Below, in pieces: positions 7,884-16,127 of a stretch of DNA of 34,097 nt. How positions within the stretch are numbered: the stretch's first letter is position 1; the number at the start of each line of letters is the position of its first letter. Origin of the DNA: an uncultured Muribaculum sp. (lineage in GTDB: Bacteria; Bacteroidota; Bacteroidia; Bacteroidales; Muribaculaceae); assembly GCA_910578785.1 (NCBI GenBank), contig CAJTSJ010000025.1, forward strand, positions 1 through 34,097, read 5' to 3'. The notes beneath the pieces are model-generated. The model made no database searches. It saw only the letters and a list, made by a program, of their open reading frames with translations, and was not told where the DNA came from. Position numbers and translations under genes: made by a program.

Positions 7884-7925
7884 AGAGAAGGCCGTTCCGG
7901 AGTATTGTCGGAACGGCCTTCTCTT
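7884..7925 (-). terminator. Terminator of the universal stress protein gene
   Basis: Hairpin with arms of 16 bases (7884-7899 and 7909-7924; AGAGAAGGCCGTTCCG), a 9-base loop and, on the minus strand, a CCTATTTTTC tail. It overlaps the gene's own stop codon at 7924. Confidence 0.85.
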
Positions 7926-9057
7926 ATACCGGAATCACCATCATTGGGATGTCGGAATGAAACAGCAGCCTATGGGCCAGCGATGGATTGAAGAACCTCG
8001 CAAATATGTTTTTCTTTTTGTTCGGAACTACAATCAGGTCTATTTTCTGACGTTGCTGTATCTTTGTGAAGTCCTCGGTGATGGTGGATAGCGACAGTTC
8101 TGCCGTGTTGTAGGTGAATGTCGGATAGTGCTCCATGCAGTAGGACATAAATACCTTAAGAGGTTTTGACCCTGAAACTCCGAGTTTTTTGCTCGGAATG
8201 TTTACGAGTGTGACCTCAAGATGCTCTTTGCTGAATGTCCGCGCAAGCGCATCTATGGCGAGGATGTCTTCCTGGTCGAGATTGTTGAAGAAGAGGACGT
8301 GTCTGATGTCTTCGATTTTCTTCAACTTTACTGATTCCGGCAGTGTGAACACCGGGAACCGGCATGAGTCGAGCACTTCTGCGGTCACGCTTCCTATTAG
8401 TTCTTTCTCTTTCTTATCGGAGCCCCTGGTGCCCATGACTATCAGTTCGGGCTTTTTCTGTTTGGCATATTCCGCGATGACTTCTTCCGGAAGTCCTTCT
8501 GCTATCTCGGCCATGAATTTTACGGCTGGAAGTTTGTTGTCTTTTATCCGCGACTTCAGTTCTTCTTTAAGCGAATCCATGCGACGTCCGGCGTCTTTTT
8601 TAAGGATTTGCCTCATTTCCGTGTCGGCTATGTCGTATTCGGCCGCGTCGCTTAGCTGTATGTTGCCTGCGAAATAAGGGTCGAGATAGCTGTTCAGAAG
8701 CACGATGTTGGCCTTAAGCCTGTTTGCAAGCCTGAAAGCGATGTCGCAGGCTGCAAGGGAGTGCTCGCTGAAGTCGATAGGAACAAGTATGAGCTGGCTG
8801 TAGTCGGCGGCTGTGTATTCCGGATTCAGGAAAATGTCGGTGTTTTCAATTATTCGCAAGGCTTGCGGCAGGTCTGATTCATGAATGCGCACTCTTATTC
8901 CCGATGATACTACGGGTTGCTCCAGGTTGACATTCTGCAATACAGATTCGACCCCCTCGCTCTCAAGCAGGTTCTTCAGGGCTACGGCGTGGTCGTAGGT
9001 GTGTATCGCCAAAGTAATCAGACGGTCGTCTGCCATGCGTTGATTGATTGTTGACAA
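7924..9057 (-). CDS. Universal stress protein with N-terminal DUF2007-like domain and two Usp domains
   Basis: Cytosolic protein of 377 residues. Residues about 11-75 look like DUF2007, the putative signal-transducing domain (AIHTYDHAVALKNLLESEGV, then GIRVRIHESDLPQALRII). A first Usp domain (about 87-240) has LILVPIDFSEHS with Asp94 and the ATP-binding pattern G-2x-G-9x-G-S at 209-223 (GTRGSDKKEKELIGS). A second Usp domain (about 250-377) ends DIPMMVIPV but lacks the glycine pattern, so only the first half is expected to bind nucleotide. The gene follows a small HTH gene by 41 bases, and the two likely share a transcript. Family members help survival in stress or stationary phase; the specific signal is unknown. 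Met8 is an alternative start. Confidence 0.85.
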   Translation of the reverse strand: MSTINQRMADDRLITLAIHTYDHAVALKNLLESEGVESVLQNVNLEQPVVSSGIRVRIHESDLPQALRIIENTDIFLNPEYTAADYSQLILVPIDFSEHSLAACDIAFRLANRLKANIVLLNSYLDPYFAGNIQLSDAAEYDIADTEMRQILKKDAGRRMDSLKEELKSRIKDNKLPAVKFMAEIAEGLPEEVIAEYAKQKKPELIVMGTRGSDKKEKELIGSVTAEVLDSCRFPVFTLPESVKLKKIEDIRHVLFFNNLDQEDILAIDALARTFSKEHLEVTLVNIPSKKLGVSGSKPLKVFMSYCMEHYPTFTYNTAELSLSTITEDFTKIQQRQKIDLIVVPNKKKNIFARFFNPSLAHRLLFHSDIPMMVIPV

Positions 9058-9098
9058 TTAGTAATCGTAGATTATTGCCGTCATGGGGCTGAATCAGG

Positions 9099-9359
9099 TT
9101 ATTTTCCTTCGTTCTGCTCTTCGAGTATGGCGATGGCCATGTCGTAGATGGTTGTGTCGTCAAGAACTACTATGCCTCCGTTGGGACCCGGTTCGATATG
9201 TACGCCGCAATTGGATCCAAATTCGTAGTTGCTTCCTCCGAAATAATTGCGGACAGTCTGTACGGTGCAGTTAAGTTGGTCTGCTATTTTATGCATGGAT
9301 CCATCGGGCAAGCTGTCTTTGATGCGACGGAGGTCGTTGAATGAGATTGTCTTAGTCAT
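9099..9359 (-). CDS. Small HTH-type DNA-binding protein
   Basis: Protein of 86 residues. The N-terminal half reads as a helix-turn-helix: LRRIKDSLPDG, then MHKIADQLNCTVQTVRNYFGG, where IADQLNCTVQTVRNYF is the turn and recognition helix. The C-terminal half (PGPNGGIVVLDDTTIYDMAIAILEEQ) is a short conserved tail seen in Bacteroidales proteins annotated only as DNA-binding or hypothetical. It lies upstream of the Usp gene in the same direction and may regulate it or be expressed with it. No target can be read from sequence. One of the three palindromic motifs (9458-9481) is about 100 bases upstream of its start. Confidence 0.65.
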   Translation of the reverse strand: MTKTISFNDLRRIKDSLPDGSMHKIADQLNCTVQTVRNYFGGSNYEFGSNCGVHIEPGPNGGIVVLDDTTIYDMAIAILEEQNEGK

Positions 9360-9457
9360 GATACTATAGTTTTTAGTGAATAAATAAATCCTTTTGTTGA
9401 TGTCGTTAAAATTAGCTTTTTCCGATTAGAAAAGCAAATTTTTTGTCCATTATTCGC

Positions 9458-9481
9458 ATGTGTTTTAAAACATGTATTTTC
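9458..9481. repeat. Intergenic palindromic motif, copy 3
   Basis: Contains a perfect 12-base palindrome TGTTTTAAAACA. The match to copy 1 (197-220) is close over 24 bases. It lies between batE and the small HTH gene, about 100 bases upstream of the HTH start. Confidence 0.45.
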
Positions 9482-9484
9482 ATT

Positions 9485-9515
9485 GAACAAAATTGCAGAT
9501 GCTTTGCTTCGCATC
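9485..9515 (-). terminator. Possible weak terminator of the bat operon
   Basis: A five-base stem, GATGC (9498-9502) and GCATC (9511-9515), followed on the minus strand by TGCAATTTTGTTC. The stem is short, so this is only a candidate end for the long operon. Confidence 0.3.
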
Positions 9516-9540
9516 AATCGGCTGACACGTACTGATTTAA

Positions 9541-10323
9541 TTATATTATGGCGATGTCTTTGCCTTGGATCCACGCGCGATGGTCGTTGTCGACTTTGAC
9601 GTCATACCATCGTGAGGCCACTGAATCTATCCTCGTGGTCACTGAGTCGAGAATCTCCACCTTTGTGCCTTCGTGCAGAAGCATGGCTTCCTCGGCGCGG
9701 TCTTTAGGCACGCGGGGCGATGTGCTCAGAAGGGTGGACGGCTCGATGACTATGGCTTCGTTATGGGAAGTGGAGTAGCGAGTGGCTATGCTGGCGAATA
9801 CATTGGCAAGTACGCATACGGCCAGAAGGATGAATCCGCCGAAAAATCCGGTCTTGCGCAGAGGTATATTGGATGAAAATATGTACAGGGCTATGGCGCC
9901 GAGAAGCAGTATGAAGCTTGTCAGGGCTATGCCGGCCCAGCAGTTGGCGGGAAACTTGCAGGCGAAGCCGTTGACGGTGTTTGAAATGAACATGCCGCGG
10001 TCACCGGGCTCGTCGGTTATGCGGGTGTTGACAAATTCCAGATTGGTGCGCGCATCCTTGTTGAGTGGGTCGAGACGGATGGCGCGTTCATAATATAATA
10101 TAGCTTCGCCGAGCTTGTTCTGGCGGTAATAGCTGTTGCCGATATTGTAATATAGGTCTGACGATGTCCCTTCCTGTTCGGCCGCTTCGAGGTACAGGCG
10201 TGCGGCTTCCGCGAATTGGTCGTTCATATATGCCGAATCGGCTTTGGCTGTCAGGTCCGAGGCATCGGCGACTAAGGTCGAAATCCCTAAGAGTATGCTG
10301 TATATAATGGTTCTTAGCTTCAT
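9541..10323 (-). CDS. batE: BatE, TPR and SH3-like domain membrane protein
   Basis: Last gene of the bat operon. The 260 residues hold a signal peptide (1-21), TPR repeats (about 22-100: SSDLYYNIGNSYYRQNKLGEA, ILYYERAIRLDP), two membrane helices (about 128-150 and 159-181), and a C-terminal SH3-like domain (about 190-258, with LLHEGTKVEIL, WYDVKVDNDHRAWIQGKDIAII). Bat proteins were described in Bacteroides fragilis as an aerotolerance operon, and in spirochaetes as complex-forming envelope proteins; the biochemical function remains open. It begins 18 bases after batD. Confidence 0.88.
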   Translation of the reverse strand: MKLRTIIYSILLGISTLVADASDLTAKADSAYMNDQFAEAARLYLEAAEQEGTSSDLYYNIGNSYYRQNKLGEAILYYERAIRLDPLNKDARTNLEFVNTRITDEPGDRGMFISNTVNGFACKFPANCWAGIALTSFILLLGAIALYIFSSNIPLRKTGFFGGFILLAVCVLANVFASIATRYSTSHNEAIVIEPSTLLSTSPRVPKDRAEEAMLLHEGTKVEILDSVTTRIDSVASRWYDVKVDNDHRAWIQGKDIAII

Positions 10324-10341
10324 CGTAATCGAAATATATTT

Positions 10342-12156
10342 TTATCGTTTGGCTCGTTTGATTCCTTCCATTTCATTCATGGCCTTTGACGCGCTGGTGT
10401 ACAGTTGTTCAATCTGTTCGTTGCTCTTGGTCGGGGTGTATCGGGCCATTTCGCATTCATCGATGATGTCGATGAATGTCTTGGCCAGTGACTCCGGCGC
10501 TCCGTACAGACTGAGTTCCTGGGCAATATTGTCGCGAGTCAGCTGCGATGCCGGCAATTGGAGTTTGTCGCTAAGATAACCCCATGTGGCGCGAAGCGTC
10601 TCTTCATAGAATTTTTCGTTGTCGTGGGCGTTGAGGAATTTCTTTGCTGTGTTGAGACGGCGTTTTGCAACCTTGTTGGCATTGGCGAGGCGGCGTCCCT
10701 GAATGTCGGCATTGAGTTTCACCTGCTTGCTGTATACCCAGATTATGATAATCAGAATGAGCGCCAGCACAATGTAGCTTGGCCAGTACCACCATGATTT
10801 GTAATAGTATGAGTGGGTCTGCTCGAGATCAAGATTGCCCATCTTTATATGCAGGATGTCTGTGTTCTTGCTTGATATGCCCTGTTTGTTGACCACTGAG
10901 CCGGAAGCTACGGCCACTCCCTGCGCTACCTTCAGATTGTAGGACGGTGTGGTCAGGGTGACATACTTTTTGCTCTCGGGATTGAAGTAGACGAATTTGT
11001 CCGCTCCGATTGAGAAGTTGCCAACGCTTTGAGGTATAAATGTATAGTCGATGGTCATAGAGCCTGTCACGCTTGCTCCGTTGACGTTGGCTGTCACGTC
11101 GGCCTGAGGCTGGTATTGCTCGAATTCCGTCGGGAAGTCGATTACCGGCTCTTTGATATACTTTATGTTTCCTGTGCCGCGTATGTCGTAGACGAGCGAT
11201 GCGGCTTCGTTGGTCTTGAACACGTTGGTGCTGAGATGGCTGTCGATGGTAAATGTTCCGACGGCTCCGGTAAAGCCTTCAGGCTGCGGCTGCGGCAGCG
11301 GGTCTACAGTCACCGACGCTGAGTTGGACGAGGTCTTAAGTTCCTGCTCGACCGGACGTGAACCTCCCCAGAATCCACCAAGTCGTTCGTACTGGACCAC
11401 GACTACGTCGTACTTTCCGGAATTGATGGTGAGCTTACCTGCTTTCTGCGGGAATATGACGCACTGCTTAAGTATGGCTGTCATGTAGTTGTTGCCGTTG
11501 TAGTGCTCAACGTCGTTAAGAGTGCTTTGAATCGGTTTTTCTTCGATGACAAATCCGTCAAACGACGGCTGCACGGTCGGAATGAACGAACTGATACTGT
11601 GGGTGGTATACAGTTTTATAGTACAGAGTATGGCTTCCTGTTCGTAAGCACGGCTCTTGTTGAGGATGATTCTGACAAACACGTCGTCGGCCGACACTCT
11701 TGACGTGGACGACTGGCTTGATGCCGCACCCGGACTGTTGCCGCGTTGCTGGTCCTTGCCGGGAGGCAGAACTGTGAACGACGCCGGTTTTGTGGTCATG
11801 GTTTTGCCGTTGACGTTGATTTTTGCCACGCCGATAGTGTATGTCCCGGCTTTATCCGCCCTGTAGGTCAGCGAATAGTCGACAGAAGATGATTGCTCCA
11901 TCTTGCCGTTGGTGTATGACGAATTGTAGACGGTCGACACGGCGGGTCCGTAAAGCAGGGTGCAACCTTCGATTTCCGGTGCTTGGAATCCATTGCCTTC
12001 CGCATTCTTGAGCCTGAACGTGATGTTGAATTTATTGCCTTCAATCACCGTCCGCGGGGGAATGGTGGTGAAGGTCACGTCGGGAGCGGCATATGCGGCC
12101 ACACCTGTCAGTAAGATTAATGTCACTAATATTTTTCTTATCATAGCGTTGGTCAA
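10342..12156 (-). CDS. batD: BatD, Ig-like oxygen-tolerance membrane protein
   Basis: Protein of 604 residues with a signal peptide (about 1-24, ending AYAA), a series of Ig-like beta domains in the periplasm (for example VIEGNKFNITFRLKNAEG, then a run of QEAILCTIKLYTTHS, GTGNIKYIKEPVIDFP and FIPQSVGNFSIG), one membrane helix at about 452-473 (SYIVLALILIIIIWVYS), and a cytoplasmic alpha-helical tail (KKFLNAHDNEKFYEETLRATWGY). It is the largest Bat protein and the likely scaffold on the periplasmic side. It starts 58 bases after batC, the widest gap in the operon. Met5 is an alternative start (MIRKIL). Confidence 0.88.
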   Translation of the reverse strand: MTNAMIRKILVTLILLTGVAAYAAPDVTFTTIPPRTVIEGNKFNITFRLKNAEGNGFQAPEIEGCTLLYGPAVSTVYNSSYTNGKMEQSSSVDYSLTYRADKAGTYTIGVAKINVNGKTMTTKPASFTVLPPGKDQQRGNSPGAASSQSSTSRVSADDVFVRIILNKSRAYEQEAILCTIKLYTTHSISSFIPTVQPSFDGFVIEEKPIQSTLNDVEHYNGNNYMTAILKQCVIFPQKAGKLTINSGKYDVVVVQYERLGGFWGGSRPVEQELKTSSNSASVTVDPLPQPQPEGFTGAVGTFTIDSHLSTNVFKTNEAASLVYDIRGTGNIKYIKEPVIDFPTEFEQYQPQADVTANVNGASVTGSMTIDYTFIPQSVGNFSIGADKFVYFNPESKKYVTLTTPSYNLKVAQGVAVASGSVVNKQGISSKNTDILHIKMGNLDLEQTHSYYYKSWWYWPSYIVLALILIIIIWVYSKQVKLNADIQGRRLANANKVAKRRLNTAKKFLNAHDNEKFYEETLRATWGYLSDKLQLPASQLTRDNIAQELSLYGAPESLAKTFIDIIDECEMARYTPTKSNEQIEQLYTSASKAMNEMEGIKRAKR

Positions 12157-12214
12157 CAGTGCTTTAATGAATAGTCATGAGGATATAGTCTCGGTCGGGA
12201 ATGCCGTTGGCGCA

Positions 12215-13018
12215 TCACCATTGCGGTCCGGTGGTGCGTTGGCCTCCCTGTCCCTTTTTCTTTTGCATTTCCTGAACTTTGCGGCGTGTGGCATTCTCCT
12301 CGTTCTCCATAGTCTTGAGGATTTTTGCCGCGTTGTCGTCGCTTATGTTCTGTCGTTGGGGCTGTTGTTGTTGCTGTTGCTCTTTCTTATCTTGGTTCTG
12401 CTGTTGTTGGTCTTGATTCTGGTCTTTGTTTTGGTCCTTATTCTGGTCCTGGTTCTGCTGTTGCTGCTGCTGTTGGTCTTGATTCTGGTCTTTGTTCTGA
12501 TCCTTGTTCTGGTCCTGATTCTGCTGTTGTTGTTGCTGTTGCTGGAGTTTCAGCTGGGCCAGACGAAGGTTTTCGCGGGTCTGGTCGTTATCAGGATTGC
12601 GGCGCAGTGCGCCTTTGTATCGGCCAATAGCCTGTTCGTATTGCTCCTGGTTGAAGGCCATGTTGCCGAGGTTATATAGTGCCTTTTCTGCAATTTCGGC
12701 TTTTTGGGCCGATTCGGCGAGAGAATTCAATATAGACTGGGCCTCCTGCATAGGATTGTTTTCGGCGTTGGGGTCCGTGTTGCCGGCCTGTCGGATAAGC
12801 GAAAGGGCCAGATTGTAGAGCGCGGTTTCGCTCATGGGGTTCTCCTCTACCGCTTTTCGGTAGGACACTTCCGCGTCGGCATAACGCTTCTGCTCGTAAA
12901 GGTCGTTGCCTTCACGGATATAGTTGCGCTCGCGGCGTGTGGATGTGTCGCTGTCGGAGCTTGCCGATATTGATTCGGCAAACGCACAGAGTATGAATAT
13001 GAAGAGTAGACGTTTCAT
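12215..13018 (-). CDS. batC: BatC, TPR protein with polyglutamine/Asn-Asp-Lys repeats
   Basis: Protein of 267 residues. A signal peptide covers 1-19. TPR motifs occupy about 30-155 (NYIREGNDLYEQKRYADAEVSY, ALYNLGNMAFNQEQYEQAIGRY). Residues 159-223 are low-complexity: runs of Gln separated by two copies of a block starting NQDQNKDQNKDQNQD, repeating every 22 residues. The C-terminus is basic and Gly/Gln-rich (MQKKKGQGGQRTTGPQW). It is a periplasmic partner of the VWA proteins BatA and BatB. It starts 11 bases after batB ends, so translation is probably coupled. The repeat region may vary in length between strains. Confidence 0.88.
   Translation of the reverse strand: MKRLLFIFILCAFAESISASSDSDTSTRRERNYIREGNDLYEQKRYADAEVSYRKAVEENPMSETALYNLALSLIRQAGNTDPNAENNPMQEAQSILNSLAESAQKAEIAEKALYNLGNMAFNQEQYEQAIGRYKGALRRNPDNDQTRENLRLAQLKLQQQQQQQQNQDQNKDQNKDQNQDQQQQQQQNQDQNKDQNKDQNQDQQQQNQDKKEQQQQQQPQRQNISDDNAAKILKTMENEENATRRKVQEMQKKKGQGGQRTTGPQW
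12353..12544. repeat. In-frame tandem repeat within batC
   Basis: Two near-identical 66-base units plus a partial third encode glutamine runs and NQDQNKDQNKDQNQD blocks (residues 159-222 of BatC). The period is a multiple of three, so unit gain or loss would keep the frame. The complementary strand reads as a leucine-rich false membrane protein. Confidence 0.85.
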
Positions 13019-13029
13019 TTCTAATCTAT

Positions 13030-14061
13030 TTATCTGCTAAAGAAGTTAATCTTTTTGAGCCATCCGAATTTACGTTCAAGCACGAATACATCGATGACGA
13101 GCAACACCAGAGCTATCCATCCGAATACGGGGAACTGTTCGGCGCTTGCCATGTATGTGACTTTTTCAAGATTGCTGGTGGCGAGTGTCTTGAGTTGTTC
13201 GTCGACATCCTTTACCACTGACGACGAGGCACCCTGAACATAGATTCCGTTGCCTTCGCGGGCCATCTGCTGTGCCATCTCCTCGTTCAAACGGGTGGTG
13301 ACGGGGTTCCCGTTGTCGTCGCGCATGAACTGTCCGTTTTTGCCGAGCGGTATTAACGCGCCCTTAGTGGTGCCAAGTCCGATGACGTCGACCTGGATGC
13401 CTTGCTTGGCGGCTGTCTGCACGGCTGCGATGGGGTCGTCTTCAAAGTTTTCGCCGTCTGTGATTATGATTATGGCTTTCTGCATCTCTTCGTCCGGGGT
13501 AAACGAGGCAATAGCCATGTCGACGGCGGCTCCGATGGCTGTACCCTGAGTGGGCACCATGTCGGTGGTGATGCTGTTGAGGAACATTTTTGCCGAGACG
13601 AAGTCGGCAGTCACCGGCAACTGCGTGTAGGCGTCGCCTGCGAAGACAATCAGCCCGACCTTGTCGTTTTTAAGCTGGTCGATAAGCTTTTCGAGTATGA
13701 GTTTGGCGCGTTGCAGACGCGAGACGCCCTTGGGGTCGTCGGTTGACGATGCAAGCATCGAGTTGGACACATCAAGGCATATCATGACTTCGATTCCCTG
13801 CACCTCGCTCGTCTCCTCTTTCGCGCCGGCTCTCGGCCGTGCAAGTACGATGACGAGTGAGGCGATTATTAACAGCGAAAGCACGAGCTTCAGGCCCGGC
13901 GTGTATTTTGACGCATCTGGCATGAGCGGCGCCAATGTCGATGGCTTGCCGTATAGCTTAAGATTGCGCTTGCGTGCGATGCGGGCAAGTACATACAGTC
14001 CGAACACCGCCGGAATCAGCAGCAACAGATAAAGCAGATATGGATTGGCGAAACTGAACAT
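13030..14061 (-). CDS. batB: BatB, VWA-domain membrane protein
   Basis: Protein of 343 residues with two N-terminal membrane helices (about 7-27 and 57-75), a von Willebrand factor A domain (about 88-290) and a C-terminal helix (about 311-331). The metal-ion-dependent adhesion site is intact: DVSNS (Asp97, Ser99, Ser101), the threonine region (TQGTAIG) and the TDGEN segment. VWA proteins of this kind act with a MoxR ATPase in metal-dependent protein assembly or activation. It is paralogous to BatA, 30 bases upstream. Confidence 0.92.
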   Translation of the reverse strand: MFSFANPYLLYLLLLIPAVFGLYVLARIARKRNLKLYGKPSTLAPLMPDASKYTPGLKLVLSLLIIASLVIVLARPRAGAKEETSEVQGIEVMICLDVSNSMLASSTDDPKGVSRLQRAKLILEKLIDQLKNDKVGLIVFAGDAYTQLPVTADFVSAKMFLNSITTDMVPTQGTAIGAAVDMAIASFTPDEEMQKAIIIITDGENFEDDPIAAVQTAAKQGIQVDVIGLGTTKGALIPLGKNGQFMRDDNGNPVTTRLNEEMAQQMAREGNGIYVQGASSSVVKDVDEQLKTLATSNLEKVTYMASAEQFPVFGWIALVLLVIDVFVLERKFGWLKKINFFSR

Positions 14062-14091
14062 GTTGTTGAACGCTCTAAAAATTTAGTAATG

Positions 14092-15081
14092 TTAGGGAAT
14101 GGTGCGGAGCACTGTACGACGGAGTAATATCTCGAGCATAAAGAATCCGAATGCAAGCCATGCCCACATCATATAATCGTCTTCGGTATGCGAGAAGTGG
14201 CGTACATCCATCCGGGTTTTCTCCAGCTGGTCGATTTCGTTGAAAATGTCTTTTAGCACTGAGTTGCCTGTGGCGCGGAAGTATTTACCCCCGGTCATCG
14301 AGGCTATGGTACGCAGTGCGTCCTCGTCGATAGTGACAGGCATTGGCACGTAGTCTATACCTCCAAAATAATTGCTGACCGGAGTGGGTGCGGTGCCGTT
14401 GGTTCCGACGCCTATTGTATAGACTTTTATGCCGTATTTCTTGGCTATTTCGGCAGCGGTCAGGGGCGGTACTACGCCGGTGTTGTTTGTTCCGTCAGTA
14501 ATCAATATGACGCTTTTTGATTTGGCTTTTCCGTCCTTTATTCTGTTGATCGAGGTGGCGAGTCCGTCGCCGATGGCTGTACCGTCGTCAAGCATGCCCA
14601 TCTTGATTTCATGGATGTAGTTGGCCACCATGGCTCTGTCTGTGGTCATAGGGAGCAGAGTGAAGCTCTCTCCGGCGAATATTACCAGACCCATGTTGTC
14701 GTTTTCGCGTCCTGATGTGAATTTGGCGGCAACATCTTTGGCCGCTTCGAATCTGTCGGGCGTGAAGTCGCGGGCAAGCATCGAGGTCGAGATGTCGAGC
14801 GCGATGACGATGTCGGTTCCTTCGATTGACGATGTGCGCCAATTGTCGCTTGTCTGGGGGCGTGCCAGCACGATTATTATGCATCCAATGGCTCCGAGCC
14901 TGAGCAGAAACAGCCCGTGCAGGAGATATTCCTTATACGAACGCGGGAGCTTGGCATAGGGTCCGGTGGTCGATACCTCGAGCGCCGGATATGCCGTGCG
15001 GTGCTTCCATATGTACCATCCTATGAGGGGGATGAATATTAGGAACAACCATAGATATTCTGGATGGGCGAGTTGCATCAT
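14092..15081 (-). CDS. batA: BatA, VWA-domain membrane protein
   Basis: Protein of 329 residues, a paralog of BatB with the same plan: N-terminal helices (about 9-25 and 53-74), a VWA domain (about 88-285) and a C-terminal helix (about 305-322). The MIDAS residues are present as DISTS (Asp96, Ser98, Ser100), DGTAIGDGL and LITDGTNNTG. The start codon overlaps the stop codon of the upstream gene by four bases (15078-15081), so translation of the two is coupled. Confidence 0.92.
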   Translation of the reverse strand: MMQLAHPEYLWLFLIFIPLIGWYIWKHRTAYPALEVSTTGPYAKLPRSYKEYLLHGLFLLRLGAIGCIIIVLARPQTSDNWRTSSIEGTDIVIALDISTSMLARDFTPDRFEAAKDVAAKFTSGRENDNMGLVIFAGESFTLLPMTTDRAMVANYIHEIKMGMLDDGTAIGDGLATSINRIKDGKAKSKSVILITDGTNNTGVVPPLTAAEIAKKYGIKVYTIGVGTNGTAPTPVSNYFGGIDYVPMPVTIDEDALRTIASMTGGKYFRATGNSVLKDIFNEIDQLEKTRMDVRHFSHTEDDYMMWAWLAFGFFMLEILLRRTVLRTIP

Positions 15082-16097
15082 TTTTTATCTTTAATATCCT
15101 TATTGTCGGTATTGTCTTGTTTGTTGTCGGTGTCGTCTTTAGGCACTTCGACGGGTTTGGTAGCCTCAACGAACTGTACGGCCATGTTGAAGCTCTTGAT
15201 GTTGTCGTCAGGCATTGGCCTGATGTTGGCGAACTTGACGAAGTCGGCGATTTCCAATATCTGCTTCATAAGCGGCGACGAGGGCTTGATGTCCTCATGG
15301 CGCGATATCTCGCGCATAATCTGGGTTGAGGTCATCTCCATGGCGTTGATGTCGAAGCGGCGCTGCAGGTAGACGCGCAGAATCTCTGTGAGCCGTGTGT
15401 AATACTCTTTTTCGTGGCCATGCTCGCAGAGCTTCTGGTTCTTGAGCGCATTGAGCTGTTGCATGGCCATTTCGTATGGCGGAACAGGTGGCTTCGGCGG
15501 AATTATGGTGCCGATGATTGCTTTGCGTTTGCGCCATACGAAGTAGAGCGCTACGGCAAGTGCCAACCCGGCTATAATCAGCATTACCCACCAGTAGTCG
15601 ACGATGAAGTCCGGCAATAAATCCCAGATCTTCCACGATGGAGTCGCGGTGCCGGCATAGTCGTGAATGGTCTTGAGGGTGTCGACCGGAACCGGGATTA
15701 CCTTAAGGGCCAATTCGTTGGACTTGAATGTGTCTGATCCGGCTACGTATACGAACGGACGTATTGTATAAAGGCCGGAGTCAAACGACTGGATGATAAT
15801 GTCCTGCGAGATTTCCTCCCTGTCTGAGCCGAGCGAAGAGGTGTCGGCCGGCAGAGCGCTTATCACTTCGATTTCGCGTGTCAGCGTGTCGCCCACGTTG
15901 GCAAAGTATCCTTGCGTGCCTTTATCCTGCACCACGTTTACTTTGAGGGTGGTCTGTTTGCCCATTATAATATATGCCGAGTCGAGCGACGTCTTTACCG
16001 TAACCGGGCCTATGGCCGATGCGGACAGGCTGAGTGTCAGCATTATCAGACTCAGTAGATATGCTATGCGATGTGATCCGCTTTTCATTATTCGCAA
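15078..16097 (-). CDS. Bat-operon membrane protein, DUF4381-like
   Basis: Protein of 339 residues with a signal peptide (about 1-28), an Ig-like periplasmic region (about 30-135: QTTLKVNVVQDKGTQGYF, YTIRPFVYVAGSDTF), one membrane helix (about 169-188), a basic cytoplasmic turn (WRKRK) and a helical tail (YTRLTEILRVYLQRRFDINAMEMTSTQIMREI). The tail resembles that of BatD and of the DUF4381 group. The C-terminus is highly charged (DDTDNKQDNTDNKDIKDKK). It sits between the DUF58 gene and batA, as is common in Bacteroidales bat operons, and probably joins the same complex. It has no agreed name. Confidence 0.75.
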   Translation of the reverse strand: MRIMKSGSHRIAYLLSLIMLTLSLSASAIGPVTVKTSLDSAYIIMGKQTTLKVNVVQDKGTQGYFANVGDTLTREIEVISALPADTSSLGSDREEISQDIIIQSFDSGLYTIRPFVYVAGSDTFKSNELALKVIPVPVDTLKTIHDYAGTATPSWKIWDLLPDFIVDYWWVMLIIAGLALAVALYFVWRKRKAIIGTIIPPKPPVPPYEMAMQQLNALKNQKLCEHGHEKEYYTRLTEILRVYLQRRFDINAMEMTSTQIMREISRHEDIKPSSPLMKQILEIADFVKFANIRPMPDDNIKSFNMAVQFVEATKPVEVPKDDTDNKQDNTDNKDIKDKK

Positions 16098-16127
16098 GTT
16101 GTGGTGTTTCGTTGTTAATTATGCAGT

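Noticed and set aside
9356..9574. 72-residue minus-strand frame between the HTH gene and batE
   Set aside because: Covers an AT-rich intergenic region and overlaps the end of batE; the composition is not protein-like.
11960..12679. 239-residue plus-strand frame with long leucine and valine runs, resembling a membrane protein
   Set aside because: It is the reverse reading of the batC glutamine repeat and the start of batD; CAG/CAA repeats read as CTG/TTG give Leu runs.
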